DNA of 64,000 nucleotides from positions 620,001 to 684,000 of the forward strand of contig JAGTWJ010000003.1 in assembly GCA_020064725.1 (NCBI GenBank). Reading direction: 5' to 3'. The stretch's first letter is position 1, and each line of letters opens with the position of its first letter. The translations under genes were made by a program, and so were the position numbers. The notes under the pieces were generated by a model. That model was not told the DNA's origin. It made no database searches and saw only the letters and a program-made list of their open reading frames with translations. The DNA is from Drechslerella dactyloides. Its lineage: Eukaryota; Ascomycota; Orbiliomycetes; Orbiliales; Orbiliaceae. Below are positions 48,901 to 59,302 of the stretch, in pieces.

Positions 48901-50845
48901 GTGCACGAGAAAGCACCTCTGCGAGCTGGCCAAAGTTGTCCTTATGCTTCGTCTTTTGTTCATTAGAGAACAGAGCGCAGCCGTCTTGCCCGCGCGCATC
49001 CCTCAAACTTTCGGCGGTGTTCAGATTTTTAAAGGCGTGAAGTATTCGCTGCGATGGCTGAACCAGGAATTCATTGACCTCTCCGCTCTCTGGGAGAAAT
49101 TTGATGCAAATCGGCGAGACACCCAATGTGCTCGAGTCAGGGATGGGAATCGCTATCTGTAGTTGACCACGCTGGTTGAGACTGAAAGTTTGAGGGCGCC
49201 TACCAAGATTGTAGGTACAATCGTTGATGTAAACCAAGCTCGGCGTAGAGGTCAACTGTACTTGATAGCCAAGAGGCACAGGTGCGCCCTTTCCATTAGT
49301 CAGGCTGACATTCATCACATAGGCGTTTAATTTGGTCTTTTGAATAGCTTTTGACGCTTGGACGACTATTTCGGATTCGTTCCACATGGATGTGACGGGA
49401 TCCTTGATTAGATGTCTGATAGAGTCCTCGGATCTTCCTATCCAGATGACTTCACAAACCCCTGTGACTTTGTTTATTCTTCCGGCGATGTTTTGTACAT
49501 TCTGGCGGATGGGTAGTCCGGAAGTTTTGAATTGCACGTTGGATTTATCAGCCACCATCCTGGTGCCTTCGATCGTGAATAGTTCTCCGTAAGTAGAGAG
49601 ACCAAAAATCATGAGGCTGCTCATTTCATCCGAGACTTTTTTTTCAAAGCACACTGCATTCGAGAAGCTGATATCCTCGAGAAGTATCTGGGGCTCATAA
49701 ATAGATTGGTATTGATTAACAAACCCAATACCGTTATCAGAAGCAACGAGAAGATCAGAGAGACTGACGCCTGGATTAGCTAAAAAAGATTTTGTAGGTG
49801 AAGTTTAGTCGAGGGTGTTCAAAACTTACCCCCGTGTGTTGATATTAATAGAAAGCTTTCTTGGGTTCTTCAATCCAGTGAGAAAGACTTGCTTTGATGT
49901 TTTGCCACGAAAAACACAACTGACAAATCCTCCCTTTGTAGCATCCTCAGATAGAATAAAGTGACCTTCGCCAAGCCCGTTCAAATTACCTGGGACACAA
50001 GATCTTACCTTCTCTGTCTGCTGGGGGGATTTAACGATTGCCCAAGCCTTCTGGTCACCGGTACCACTATAGATGTAGTTTGATCCTTCCACTATGGCTG
50101 TAGCGTCGACTCCTGCTACAATTTGGTATTTGGTGTTATCAAAATAAGAGCAATTCAGCGCCTTAACCTGTCGGTTGGCGAGTTCCCCACCAATTTCAAC
50201 CCATTCAAGCCCTTTATGAACAGAAAATAACGTCAGTGAAACATTCAGCAACGTTATATAAGGCTAGAGGTAGTCGGAAGACTTACTACGTATGGTTTCA
50301 TTATTGACAGTTCCGTCTTTGCCAACTTTCAGATCTGGGCTATCCAAGAAAGCGCGATAGATCTGGGTCTTCCCAGTAGCTTTGCTTTTACCGCTAGTAG
50401 CGAACAATAATTTGCTTCCGCTTGAGTTCTGGCCGACATTGACGACTTGGGCTTCAAAATCATCTCCAGGGTTGATATCAAAGGCTTGCCAGCTGCCGGA
50501 TCCGCCGTCAACATAACAGAAAAGGTGGACGTGCTATATATAGTAGTTGACGGGATCAGTTGAAGGCTTTTGCATTGAGAGGAGCATTGATATATATACC
50601 TTGGTTGTCCCAATGGATACAACCACGGGCTGGCCTTTCAAATCGTGAACCAGACATATATCTGCTCTGCTTTCGAATTTACTCCCTTTGACATGATAGT
50701 CTAGAAGCTCGGCCGAGCTCTGGATAACAATCTTCTGGGAAGGATGGGGCTGGAACTTGGATTTTCCTGTAGCTTCATCTTTGACGAAGGCTGGAAATGC
50801 AGCTTTCGTCACGAGACGAGTCGCCGGCGTAAAGTTGTGCACCAT
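42944..50845 (-). CDS. Giant protein with ComEC-like metallo-beta-lactamase domain
   Basis: Twelve exons: 50845-50600, 50533-50287, 50211-49830, 49667-48512, 48445-47483, 47411-47216, 47147-47133, 47074-46914, 46830-46487, 46420-44895, 44806-43160, 43101-42944. They total 2346 codons. Order: a beta-rich N-terminus (about 1-290), a long helical and partly hydrophobic middle, a GSGG repeat linker (exon 6), a PTPKPADP repeat linker (exon 10), a proline and Arg/Ser tract, then a metallo-beta-lactamase fold (about 1750-1980) and a collagen-like Gly-rich part (about 2190-2310). Metal motifs: SHWDADH (1793-1799), YPGDA (Asp1902), ATHHGS (His1925-1926), NGNSFGH (His1967); this set matches the ComEC/Rec2 type. 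No signal peptide. Function unknown; hydrolysis of a phosphoester is inferred from the fold. Borders near 49668-49833 are doubtful (see findings). Confidence 0.8.
46304..46411. repeat. Pro-Lys-Thr coding repeat in the giant gene
   Basis: Repeated codons for PTPKPADP-like units at the start of exon 10 form an interdomain linker. Confidence 0.7.
47133..47147 (-). other. 15-base microexon of the giant gene
   Basis: The five-codon exon (completing L, then AQLE) lies between TTTTCCTAG and GTACGT. It keeps phase 1 on both sides, so skipping it would also leave the frame open. Confidence 0.6.
47268..47326. repeat. GSGG coding minisatellite in the giant gene
   Basis: A nine-base unit (CCACCGCTG on the plus strand) is repeated several times and encodes a Gly/Ser linker. 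Confidence 0.8.
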
Positions 50846-51719
50846 GGCGGACGCTTCAACCTTGTGTTTGCACGGCGACGCAGGCCAACAGACACTCGAT
50901 TCTGTCCTTTTTTTGTGTTGTTTTTAAGATGGAGACAAGATTCACAAGAGGTAATTTTTTTTGACAAAAATAATAAATAGGGTCGGGTAGATCAAGTAAT
51001 CGTTTGAAGCTTTGGGTTTGAAAATGGTTGGTCGAAGGGTATTGGTGCCCGAGTGGGACAATTATATAGCTAGAATCAAATAATGAGAAAGATAAGGTGC
51101 GGATTGGTCCAGGCTTTCCAGAGCTTGAATTGATCGGAAAGACGAGGTACTACCCCGTGCCCCCCCATACAGGACCCCGCAGTTTTCTGATTATCCGCTC
51201 CGAGGGGCGCGTCGCAAGTTTCGAGGCTCCAATTTTTTCGAAATATCTGATTGGCGTTATATGGTTGAAGTTAAGGCTGGAGCACGTTATGTAATTATTA
51301 CGCTTGGTTTGGATAATGTATACTTAAGTCACTCGCGTACTCGTAAAAATAAGGCAAGATGTGCATATGCGGGACTAAAAAGAATGTGAGTCGGAAAGTG
51401 CATTGTAAAGTGCAGTTCAGCCGTGGCGTACCCTCATGGCCAACCATATTTGACTGTTCGGTTCCGTTCGCGACGACGACGCAGCGCTGCTTCAAGCCAC
51501 GGCGCGTTAGCCGCAGAGCTCGGCACTTTCCACCGCGTCGCGAAGATGGGAAATATCAAAGTGGCCCTTTCCAAAAAGTTTAGTCCGCGAAAGGCTGAAC
51601 GCAAACGTGTTTCACGCACACACCCACAAATGCACTGTCGGCGCACATTCATGCATCCTCAAGACCTTCTTCGGGTTCCCGACGCGACCGTTTCAGGCAC
51701 GCGAGAAGAGGTGATTGGT

Positions 51720-51803
51720 GCGCACACAGGAGTAGCGCGCACAGGAACCGCGCACATAGGAATTCCGGAACCGCGCATACAGGGACCGCGCATACAGGGA
51801 TGG
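51720..51803. repeat. Degenerate 15-base minisatellite
   Basis: Five units of the type GCGC(A/G)(C/T)ACAGG(A/G)ACC, one of them interrupted by an 8-base insertion. Confidence 0.8.
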
Positions 51804-52588
51804 TCGACAACACAATATCACCAACATCCAACCTTTGCCGCGCCAGCCGGAGCGGAGGCAAATTTGCAAAAACGGTCTCCTACACTAATGCAGTGTGCCA
51901 CGCGGTTCCGAACTGGCCCAGCCATGCTTCAGCTTTCTCCGTCACAATTCCGAATCCCTTTAAAGCGGGGTAGATACGATTTTTCCTTCAACATTTCCCA
52001 ACAAAGCTGTGCCCGTGGGGCATATGTTTCCTCTAAGCATCCCTGGTTAGATCGGTGCGGCCGTTCCGCGCTGGCATAGCTGATGGATATTGTACAATGT
52101 ACATTTTTGTACCTGATGAGCGGAGCAGCATCGACACTGATGATGTGATATTAATACACATCAGCCACTAATCTGAAGTGGAAAGAACCGATGCCGATTT
52201 CCCGATACAAAGGTGTGGTTGGTCTTCCCAATTACCCAATCTACACGCATGATGCTTTCAAGAGCAGGCAACCGTAGATGAGCGATATACAGGATTCACG
52301 AGGGCCGCGTTGATCCGACATGAAAACGCCCCGCACGAAACTCAGGTGATTCGTGCCTGAAGGATCATGAGTACCCCCACTTAATGCTTGAACCCTAATT
52401 ACCGACGCTCCGCATTTCGCCCGAGTGCGATGGATACATCGATACAGTGAATACTAGACGAATCAGGGAAAGTGGTATTGAAATTTCAGCTGGCACTCGA
52501 GCTCCAGGGGCGGTTCAAAGAAGGGTGAACGCAACCATTGCGCCCCATTCTCCAAAGTCGATAAAGAACACTCATAGCATCCTTCATT

Positions 52589-52596
52589 TATAAATA
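52589..52596 (+). promoter_or_regulatory. TATA box of the P47-like gene
   Basis: TATAAATA about 155 bases before the ATG at 52751, followed by an AT-rich leader. Confidence 0.4.
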
Positions 52597-52750
52597 CCAC
52601 TCATGGTTCTCTGTTCTTGGCTTGAAGAAATCCGACATTTCCAACTTCAGCAACCAAAGATCGATTCAGCTTTATAATTTATCCTAGACAACCTTCTTAT
52701 CTATTCGCGGCTCTTTAATTCTTAATACCGATTAAACCCACATCGCAAAG

Positions 52751-55144
52751 ATGCCTCTCGAAGCAGGTACCTTGCAAGGCTATGACCAATTGGTCGCCAT
52801 ATCCCAAGAGGCAATCCAAGCACAATTGGAAGTTCTTTACAATACTGAAATTGACCCTCCTTTGCAAAATGGCCCCAAATATCTCATCAACCATGAGATG
52901 CACTTTCACGAACAGAAAATGAGCTCAAAAACCAAAAAGATGATCACCTTGAAAAAGGGCATTGATGCCTACATCTGCTGTCCCCGTGTTGAACTTGGCG
53001 GGATCTCTGTCACCGATGAGACGGACAAATACCGCGTAGCTGTCATCAGGTTCAAATTCAGGGCTGCCGAGGAATGGGAAATCAGCGACGAAGAAGCGAG
53101 ACAAGGCAAACAGAAGAATAGTATTTTCATCTATGAGGACAAAGATGAAGATGATGAAGGCAATGAAATCAGTATATACCCTGAAGTTAATATCAATGAC
53201 TGGGAGATTTCCTGGGAGGCCCAGATCGACAAGAAGAACATCCAGAATGTCTTCGCAGGTACGCACACTCTTCGATAAGCCTTATAAAAAGCTTTGAATT
53301 TGCTAACTTCCAATCCAACCGAATTAGAGATTATTCAACCCGCTCAAAACCCCGACAGCAATATCGCTGTCCCCAAAAAACTACAACAGGGACTCGAAGC
53401 TGTCAGAGCTGAGAACTTTCAAGTCTCCACCATTTTCTGTGCGATGCAGAGCGCCCGGCTCGTAAAGTCATTTAAAGTCGTCGATAAAAACGGCAACAAA
53501 CCAAGATCGGTGCTCAACACCGACGGAAAAGAGGTAGACGTGGGATTCATGATTGGAGAGCTCGAAAACATGCTCGTCCGCAAGTTCGTTCACGACGACC
53601 AGGTCGCGGGTCCCACACCGGACAACCCCTTCGTTCTCGGATACACCGTATCGCAGAAAGTCCCAGACCTGGCAGCCGTCAACCCGGCGGCCGCCAAGGC
53701 CGGGATCCCTACACCAGCCTACTTTGTTCCAAAATCATTCCGGTGCAACCTGTCCCCTTCGAACCAGTATTCTGCCGGCACGTTCAACTACGGTATCTTG
53801 ACGCATCGCGCCTTACAACCGCCTGATTTCAGCTACTCAGGTGTCCCGAGAGTTGTTGACGATGGCGTTGACGGCGCTGGCAGATTCAAGGAGAACGTCT
53901 TCACCCATATGAAGACCAAAGCCATATCCGGAGCCGCAGATGGCGGACTGTTCTTCTGTCAAGATATCTTTGTCAACCACTGGATCGCAAGCTCCGTGGC
54001 TCCCCTGTTCTACCTATCTCCTGACACTATCGCCAAACAAGCGGCGGACGCGGTGGAGAAAGGCTACAAGCATCTTAATTTAAAAGGCCGAATGAACTTT
54101 TCGGATGGGAAAGCAATAACGAGGTCTATTGAGCGCGGGAAATCCTACACGATGACAAACACTTTGCGAAGCGGCCGCAAGATAATCGCGGCTAATGCCG
54201 CGAATGACCCCACCGAATCCATCAAAATGGAGTGTAAGACCTCATCCCACCCGTTCTTTCGTATTTTGCGAGTACAGAAAACGCTTGACCAATACTAACT
54301 TGACAATAAAAATTAGACGATACCAAGGTCAAGGTCGAATATGATAATCTTTACGCATTGAGAGATGACGACGAGGATATCAAACGACGACTGAGCTTCA
54401 CAATCGGCTCATATTCCCATTTGAAGCTGAAATTCTATCGACGTTTAGCATTCCAAGGCCACGTTAAAGACTTCTTCGAGTCTATTCCTGGCGCATTCGA
54501 GGCCGTCTTCGAAGGTGACTTCAATAGACAGGTTGGTGGGAAGAACGTATACGGTATTATTGCTCCGAGAATTAAAATTATATTCCAAGTTGGAAGGCTG
54601 ATAAACTTTAAACCTAGATGACGATCAATGGGAGGAGGCGTACGACTTTGACCTATACATCAACGCGAAATACACCATGAATATCGGAACGAGCGCGCAG
54701 AATCGTGGCAGTTTCACAATCGAAAACCTAGTGGAGCACCACGAAGACGGCAACAATAACTTGAAAGCCTACAACTATGGACCTCCTTCTGCTGAAGCTC
54801 CGGGAGTTTACAGAACCAAGCAATTCCATAACTGGGCAAAGACTTTCGAAGCAGCATTCGACGACGAGAAAGGCAACCTCGACACTATTGGCAACGACAT
54901 GGTCAAGGGTGGTCACGCCAAGCTTGAGGGTGCGTTGGACGACTTGGTCAAGTCGCTTGGCACGACGGTTATACTTCCCGCTGGTGAAGTTTTCATGTTC
55001 AAGGGATTCAGCACGGATGAAAATGGCAATGTGTTTACAACGTTGAGTTATGACACACCGCTGGGAGGACAGGTGCAGACTCACGGTAACCAGAGTATTG
55101 AAACTTCGTGGCAAGTACCAAAGAAGCCAACGCCTAAGAAGTAA
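52751..55144 (+). CDS. Large beta-rich protein, possibly P47/OrfX-like (TULIP)
   Basis: Four exons (52751-53258, 53328-54233, 54317-54553, 54618-55144) join in phase to 725 residues. All introns have recognisable branch sites (CTAAC, CTGATAAAC) and AG acceptors. No signal peptide or membrane helix. The text is beta-rich, with Trp-anchored blocks such as INDWEISWEAQID, GFMIGELENMLVRKF and LFFCQDIFVNHWIASSVAPLF. The layout (a long elongated beta protein with a GFLI-like helix and a late Phe/Leu-rich helix) reminds me of the P47/OrfX family of lipid-binding TULIP proteins known from bacterial toxin gene clusters. That is a weak, memory-based resemblance; it may equally be a fungal-specific family. 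It is divergent from the giant metallo-beta-lactamase gene. Confidence 0.75.
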
Positions 55145-56808
55145 GAGAAAGGCTTTCGCTGTCTCTGGTACAACATCGCACCTCTCTCATGTTTATTTAG
55201 TGCGATTTTATATATTTGCGGGCAATAATTGCCCTCGTGGGTGTAAATGTGTCATAAATATATTCTTCGAGTTTTTTCGCATCTGAAATGTCAATCCAAG
55301 GGTATAGGGCGTACAATGCAACCCTTACTTCCAAAATCTATTCATTCACCATACAATTTTTATATGTTCAATATGTACCCTAAGTGATCAGGTTTGTATA
55401 TATATCGATGCCACAGCCACTTCCACCCTAGCCAGGGCCACCACTTATAATATGAGTGGCATCGCCAATGTGAGGGGCATTCTACAACATTTTAAGTCCT
55501 AATTTGTTCGTCGGCCCTATCTACAGTGAATTGTATTAATTCCATATACCCCCAGATTTGGTCTAGTTTCCGCTGGCGATTTGTATAGGAAAACAGGGGG
55601 TTTGAAGCCGCTTGAAGCCACTAAAAAAACAATATCCTCTCAAAATCAGAGTTGGACCATTCAGAAGCCAGCAAAAAGACGCTATTCCTTTTTAATGGTA
55701 TGTGGATTTCTTGCACTTCACTGTATTATAGTCTCGGGGACGCTGACCCTGCGAGCTTGGCAGCGTCCCCGAGACTAACTCTATTACTTCCGTATAGCGC
55801 ACAAAGGCGGACACAAGTGCTTTTGCATATCATGGGATTTCAATCGAGGGTGTGCAAATCGGAAGGCCTTGCGCTAGTCTAATCAGCGTCCCCGAGACTA
55901 AATTCACCCCTATGCGTACTTTGCCCATCCAACAGACCCACCCACTAGCATATGCAAACCAAAACAACTACCAAAGCAACAGCTTATATATAGTATCAAA
56001 CAGAACAAATATATATGTCAAACAGATATTAATGCTTCTGACCACTTTTGCGCGCCATAGCCACCAATTGATCGATACAAATTGCGATAAGGCTGTTTCA
56101 GCTATTCAGCATATTTCCTTCGTAAACCTATAAGGCGGCACAAGTGCTTAAGTGTTCACAGGAGCCAAAATATAGCAGTATAGTACTAGTATACTGCAGT
56201 CCAACTGACTGGCTTATGAGGCAACAGATCGAGAGATCACTTCAAAATTGCAAAGCAACCAGTACTCGAGTATGAGTACATATTATACCGTGACCATATT
56301 ATAAGCAAGTACTGCATGCTTGTACCAAAGGTGGGACGAAGGATATGAGTCCATTGGTAACTTCAAGTTGGTTGAACGAAAGCAGCACCCGTCGGAAAAG
56401 AATCCATGACTTGTTGCATCACGCGCACGGCGTGTTATCCACCAGTTCTTATGTCCACGCAATTCTTGACGGCTATAAAGAGCTGGCCGCTGGCCCTATA
56501 CACCGGTCTCGAGGCCATAGTCGACTCGTCTATCTCCGAACGTTACGACTGATCATATAGTACCCCACAACCTAAACTTGACATTCTTGAAATTAATTTA
56601 CACCTCTTACGTGTATGCTCTCAGTTCCTACCTCGCCATTTATCGTTCTCATATATCGGCCTGTCATTGATTTCTCAATTGAACCAGTGTTCGTTCACTC
56701 GGCTTGCGCAGTGCCAGACATCGATCTCTACCCCAATACTTGAGCCCACAAGCTATTCATCACCAAATATATAGATATACTATAATAAAGATCTATCAAA
56801 AACCCAAT
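55145..56808. other. AT-rich intergenic region with an inverted-repeat element
   Basis: It contains the TA-flanked element at 55731-55898. A possible TATA box (TATAAA) lies at 56474-56479. Short open frames have no family signal. Confidence 0.45.
55731..55898. mobile_element. MITE-like element with 16-base TIRs and TA target duplication
   Basis: The left end GTCTCGGGGACGCTGA (55731-55746) is matched by its reverse complement TCAGCGTCCCCGAGAC at 55883-55898. TA flanks both outer ends. A third, near-complete inverted copy (CAGCGTCCCCGAGAC, 55761-55775), also followed by TA, makes a 45-base hairpin within it. Size, TIR and TA duplication fit a non-autonomous Tc1/mariner-type element. It has no coding capacity. 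Confidence 0.7.
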
Positions 56809-57588
56809 ATGCAGATGTCAACTTTGATCAACTGTTACGTCTTGCCAGCAATCATTCTTTACTCTACCCTTGGCCTGTCATGGGGCATCGACACCACCTT
56901 AGTCCCATTGGACGATCGTTGGGGTGGTACCGACTGCTGGGTGGGCATGTATAAGCACGGAGACTACGAAGGGCCGAGCGACGACAAAGGACTCGAAGCA
57001 CAGCCCGCGACCGACGGTAGCTGCATACCCCTCGACGACGGCCATAAGAACGCCATTAAAAGCTACAAGGTCGGCGGCGACTGCGTGTGCTCTTTCTACG
57101 ACGACAGCGAATGCCAAATCAAGCTATTCGACGCCAATCGCCGCTGGGACGGTTCCCTTCGCAACAACGGAGGCAATGATAATAAGATCGAGAGCTACAG
57201 TTGCCAGCGCGCTCCTGGCTTGTCTTGCCGTCTATCGCTGTGGTACGGCTGTTCAGCTGCAGATCTGGTTAAGAACGGTTACAATTGCGGGTCGATTTGG
57301 GAGAGGGCTCCTTTGGAAGGGAAATCATCGGAAAAGGGCGAGGACTCAGGCTGCATCGATGTACCACCGGAGGACAATGTGCCGACCGATCGTATCACTG
57401 CCGTTGGAGTCAGCAATAACAGCTGCGGCTGTATAATGTACGATGCACCTGGTTGTCCTGCGGATCGCGTCATGATGGACTACCGCGCGCCAAATATGGC
57501 TGGCTTTGCCCTAGGCAAGCGTGAGATGACTGTGAAGAGCTTTAAATGCTATTTCAACACTGCTCTCTATCCGCCTGCGCCACAATAA
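56809..57588 (+). CDS. Secreted cysteine-rich protein, beta/gamma-crystallin-like
   Basis: 259 residues from the ATG at 56809; a second ATG two codons later (56815) is equally possible. An upstream in-frame ATG at 56704 would place a basic, low-complexity leader before the signal peptide and is unlikely. Residues 1-26 form a signal peptide (STLINCYVLPAIILYSTLGLSWG). About 14 cysteines lie in the mature part. Blocks such as VGMYKHGDYEGPS, KSYKVGGDCVCSFYDDSEC and IESYSC resemble Greek-key strands of beta/gamma-crystallin-type secreted proteins. No introns. Likely extracellular; effector, antimicrobial or wall roles are all possible and none is shown by the sequence. Confidence 0.8.
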   Translation: MQMSTLINCYVLPAIILYSTLGLSWGIDTTLVPLDDRWGGTDCWVGMYKHGDYEGPSDDKGLEAQPATDGSCIPLDDGHKNAIKSYKVGGDCVCSFYDDSECQIKLFDANRRWDGSLRNNGGNDNKIESYSCQRAPGLSCRLSLWYGCSAADLVKNGYNCGSIWERAPLEGKSSEKGEDSGCIDVPPEDNVPTDRITAVGVSNNSCGCIMYDAPGCPADRVMMDYRAPNMAGFALGKREMTVKSFKCYFNTALYPPAPQ

Positions 57589-58044
57589 GCTGGATACCGG
57601 GGGTGGAGAAAACAAGCGATTTCTAAGGCGTAGGCAAGTAGATTTACGGACTAAAGCTGAGAACCGATATTTGCTGCAGGCATCAGGACACGGTTGTTTT
57701 TGAATATCTGAGCATGTGCTGGATTGGTTGTCACGTCAACCTCTGGTTTGCCTGAGCTCGAGTGGGCAAACCACCTGAGTGCTTGTATTTAATTTTTCAA
57801 TTTGAAGTGGAATTCGAAATAGTTGATATATCGATATCTAGTATATTATAATTTACTCCGATCTTCAAGGAACCATGCATACACGTACACACCGGAATGC
57901 GGGGCATCATATACCTAGGTATATCAGCCTTGCGAGGCAAGCAAATATCTATCAATTACATAAGTATACATGTCTAACTCGCTCGTAAATGCAGGCTATT
58001 ATATACAAATCATCCTATGGTTACAAGTAAAGGTATCCTCAATA
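57589..58044. other. Convergent 3' regions
   Basis: 456 AT-rich bases between the secreted protein gene and the 2EXR-like gene; nothing recognisable. Confidence 0.4.
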
Positions 58045-59302
58045 TTAGAACAAGCCGAAGATACGCCGCTTAGCTTCAGCCTTGCGCACACGCTCATCGG
58101 CGGCATTGGAGGAGCCTGCGTCTCTTCGGTCCCGCTCTGGAATTAGGTATTTGACCGGCTCGTCCTCTATGCCTTGCGTCGTAAGCACCAACCGTCCCCG
58201 ATTCATAGCCCAAAGTAGCCAGTGTCCCGGCAACGGGGCGACCTCCTCCAACTCCTTCTGCTCCTGCGCGGTGAACCCTGGATCCCGATTGATATCGTCC
58301 AACACCTCATCCTTCAAGCGCAGGAACGCGGCCTGTGCCGTCCAATTTGGTGCTTTGAAGCCGCCGCATCTCCATTGTTCCTTCGTTAGCGGCCATGCGA
58401 TCTCGATGAGCTGCGTGCCCAGGTGGCGGTTGTGGCTAGTATATTGGTCTATCTCGTCGGGTATGACGTTGTCGTCGAGGATCTGGAAGTTGATATCCAT
58501 GTGGACGTTGTCTGCAGCATCGGCTAGCACTCTGCGTAGTCGAGCCGTGAAGGGTACTAAGACTCGCCGAAGCGCCAGCCGGTGTTGGCGCTTCAGAAGG
58601 CGAGTGCGGACACCCTCACTGCGGAGGTCGATAATCTCGACTCGCAGCTTGCGGATAAGGTGGCGGTAGTGAGGAGATGGGAATATCGGCATGTCAGCCT
58701 CATTGATGCTGACGGTTTTGGAAGCCGTCGAGCCCTGGTTATAGTTTGAGGATTCGTCCAGCCAGCGGCCTGATACCCGATCAGGACTTCAAGATTTGAA
58801 ACATAACCGTTAGTTGCACGCCACGTCCGTATATATTATAGCTCCAAGAAAACAAATCCGAGTCAACTTACGTTCCGTATTCAACAAACTCAAACCGCAG
58901 GTCTTCCCATGGGGTCGTGCAGTCCACCTCGAGCGAAAATCCATTCAATCCAGCATGCTGCCGCCCGCCAATGACGATCCGGATCGGGAACACATTCCGT
59001 GAATAGAACATGCGCATCGCTTCGTCGTGAATCTGCTTGTTGACCCTAAAGATTGCGGTCCCCCGGCGGCGTGGTAGGTTGACGCCTCGAAAGAGGGGGA
59101 GGGTATACGCCGGCGTGTCCGGTGGCACCAGCGGCTCATTGTCGAACGAGACAAGATATGAGTATATCTCATCGCGGATTTCGCGAGGCAAGGCTAGAAA
59201 CGTTAACGGCGACGACCGCCTAGCTTTGGTGGGGGAGAATATTCGCTGCACAGTCCTGAAGCCGCGGCGCACGGTCTTGAGAAGGTCCGCGATGGTCCAC
59301 AT
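58045..59302 (-). CDS. 2EXR / F-box-like fungal protein
   Basis: Two exons, 59302-58872 and 58786-58045, give 390 residues; donor GTAAGT, CTAAC branch, GAAG acceptor. The N-terminal block PLTFLALPREIRDEIYSYLV followed by FRVNKQIHDEAMRMFYSRN is the hallmark of the very large fungal 2EXR / DUF3295-like group related to F-box domains. The C-terminal half is helical and basic (RTRLLKRQHRLALRR) with a Trp-rich stretch. Members of this group are mostly uncharacterised; adaptor function is assumed from F-box similarity only. Confidence 0.8.

Larger units (their letters stand above)
50846..52750. promoter_or_regulatory. 1.9-kb divergent region between the giant gene and the P47-like gene
   Basis: Both genes point away from this stretch. 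A TATATAA on the minus strand lies at 51062-51068, about 220 bases before the giant gene's ATG, and TATAAATA lies at 52589-52596 before the other gene. A 15-base minisatellite is at 51720-51803. A 218-codon plus-strand frame (51423-52079) spans the minisatellite, is Arg/His/Thr-rich and was not called. Confidence 0.5.

Noticed and set aside
51423..52079. 218-codon plus-strand open frame
   Set aside because: It runs through the 15-base minisatellite, is rich in Arg, His and Thr, and lacks any domain or start context; treated as chance.
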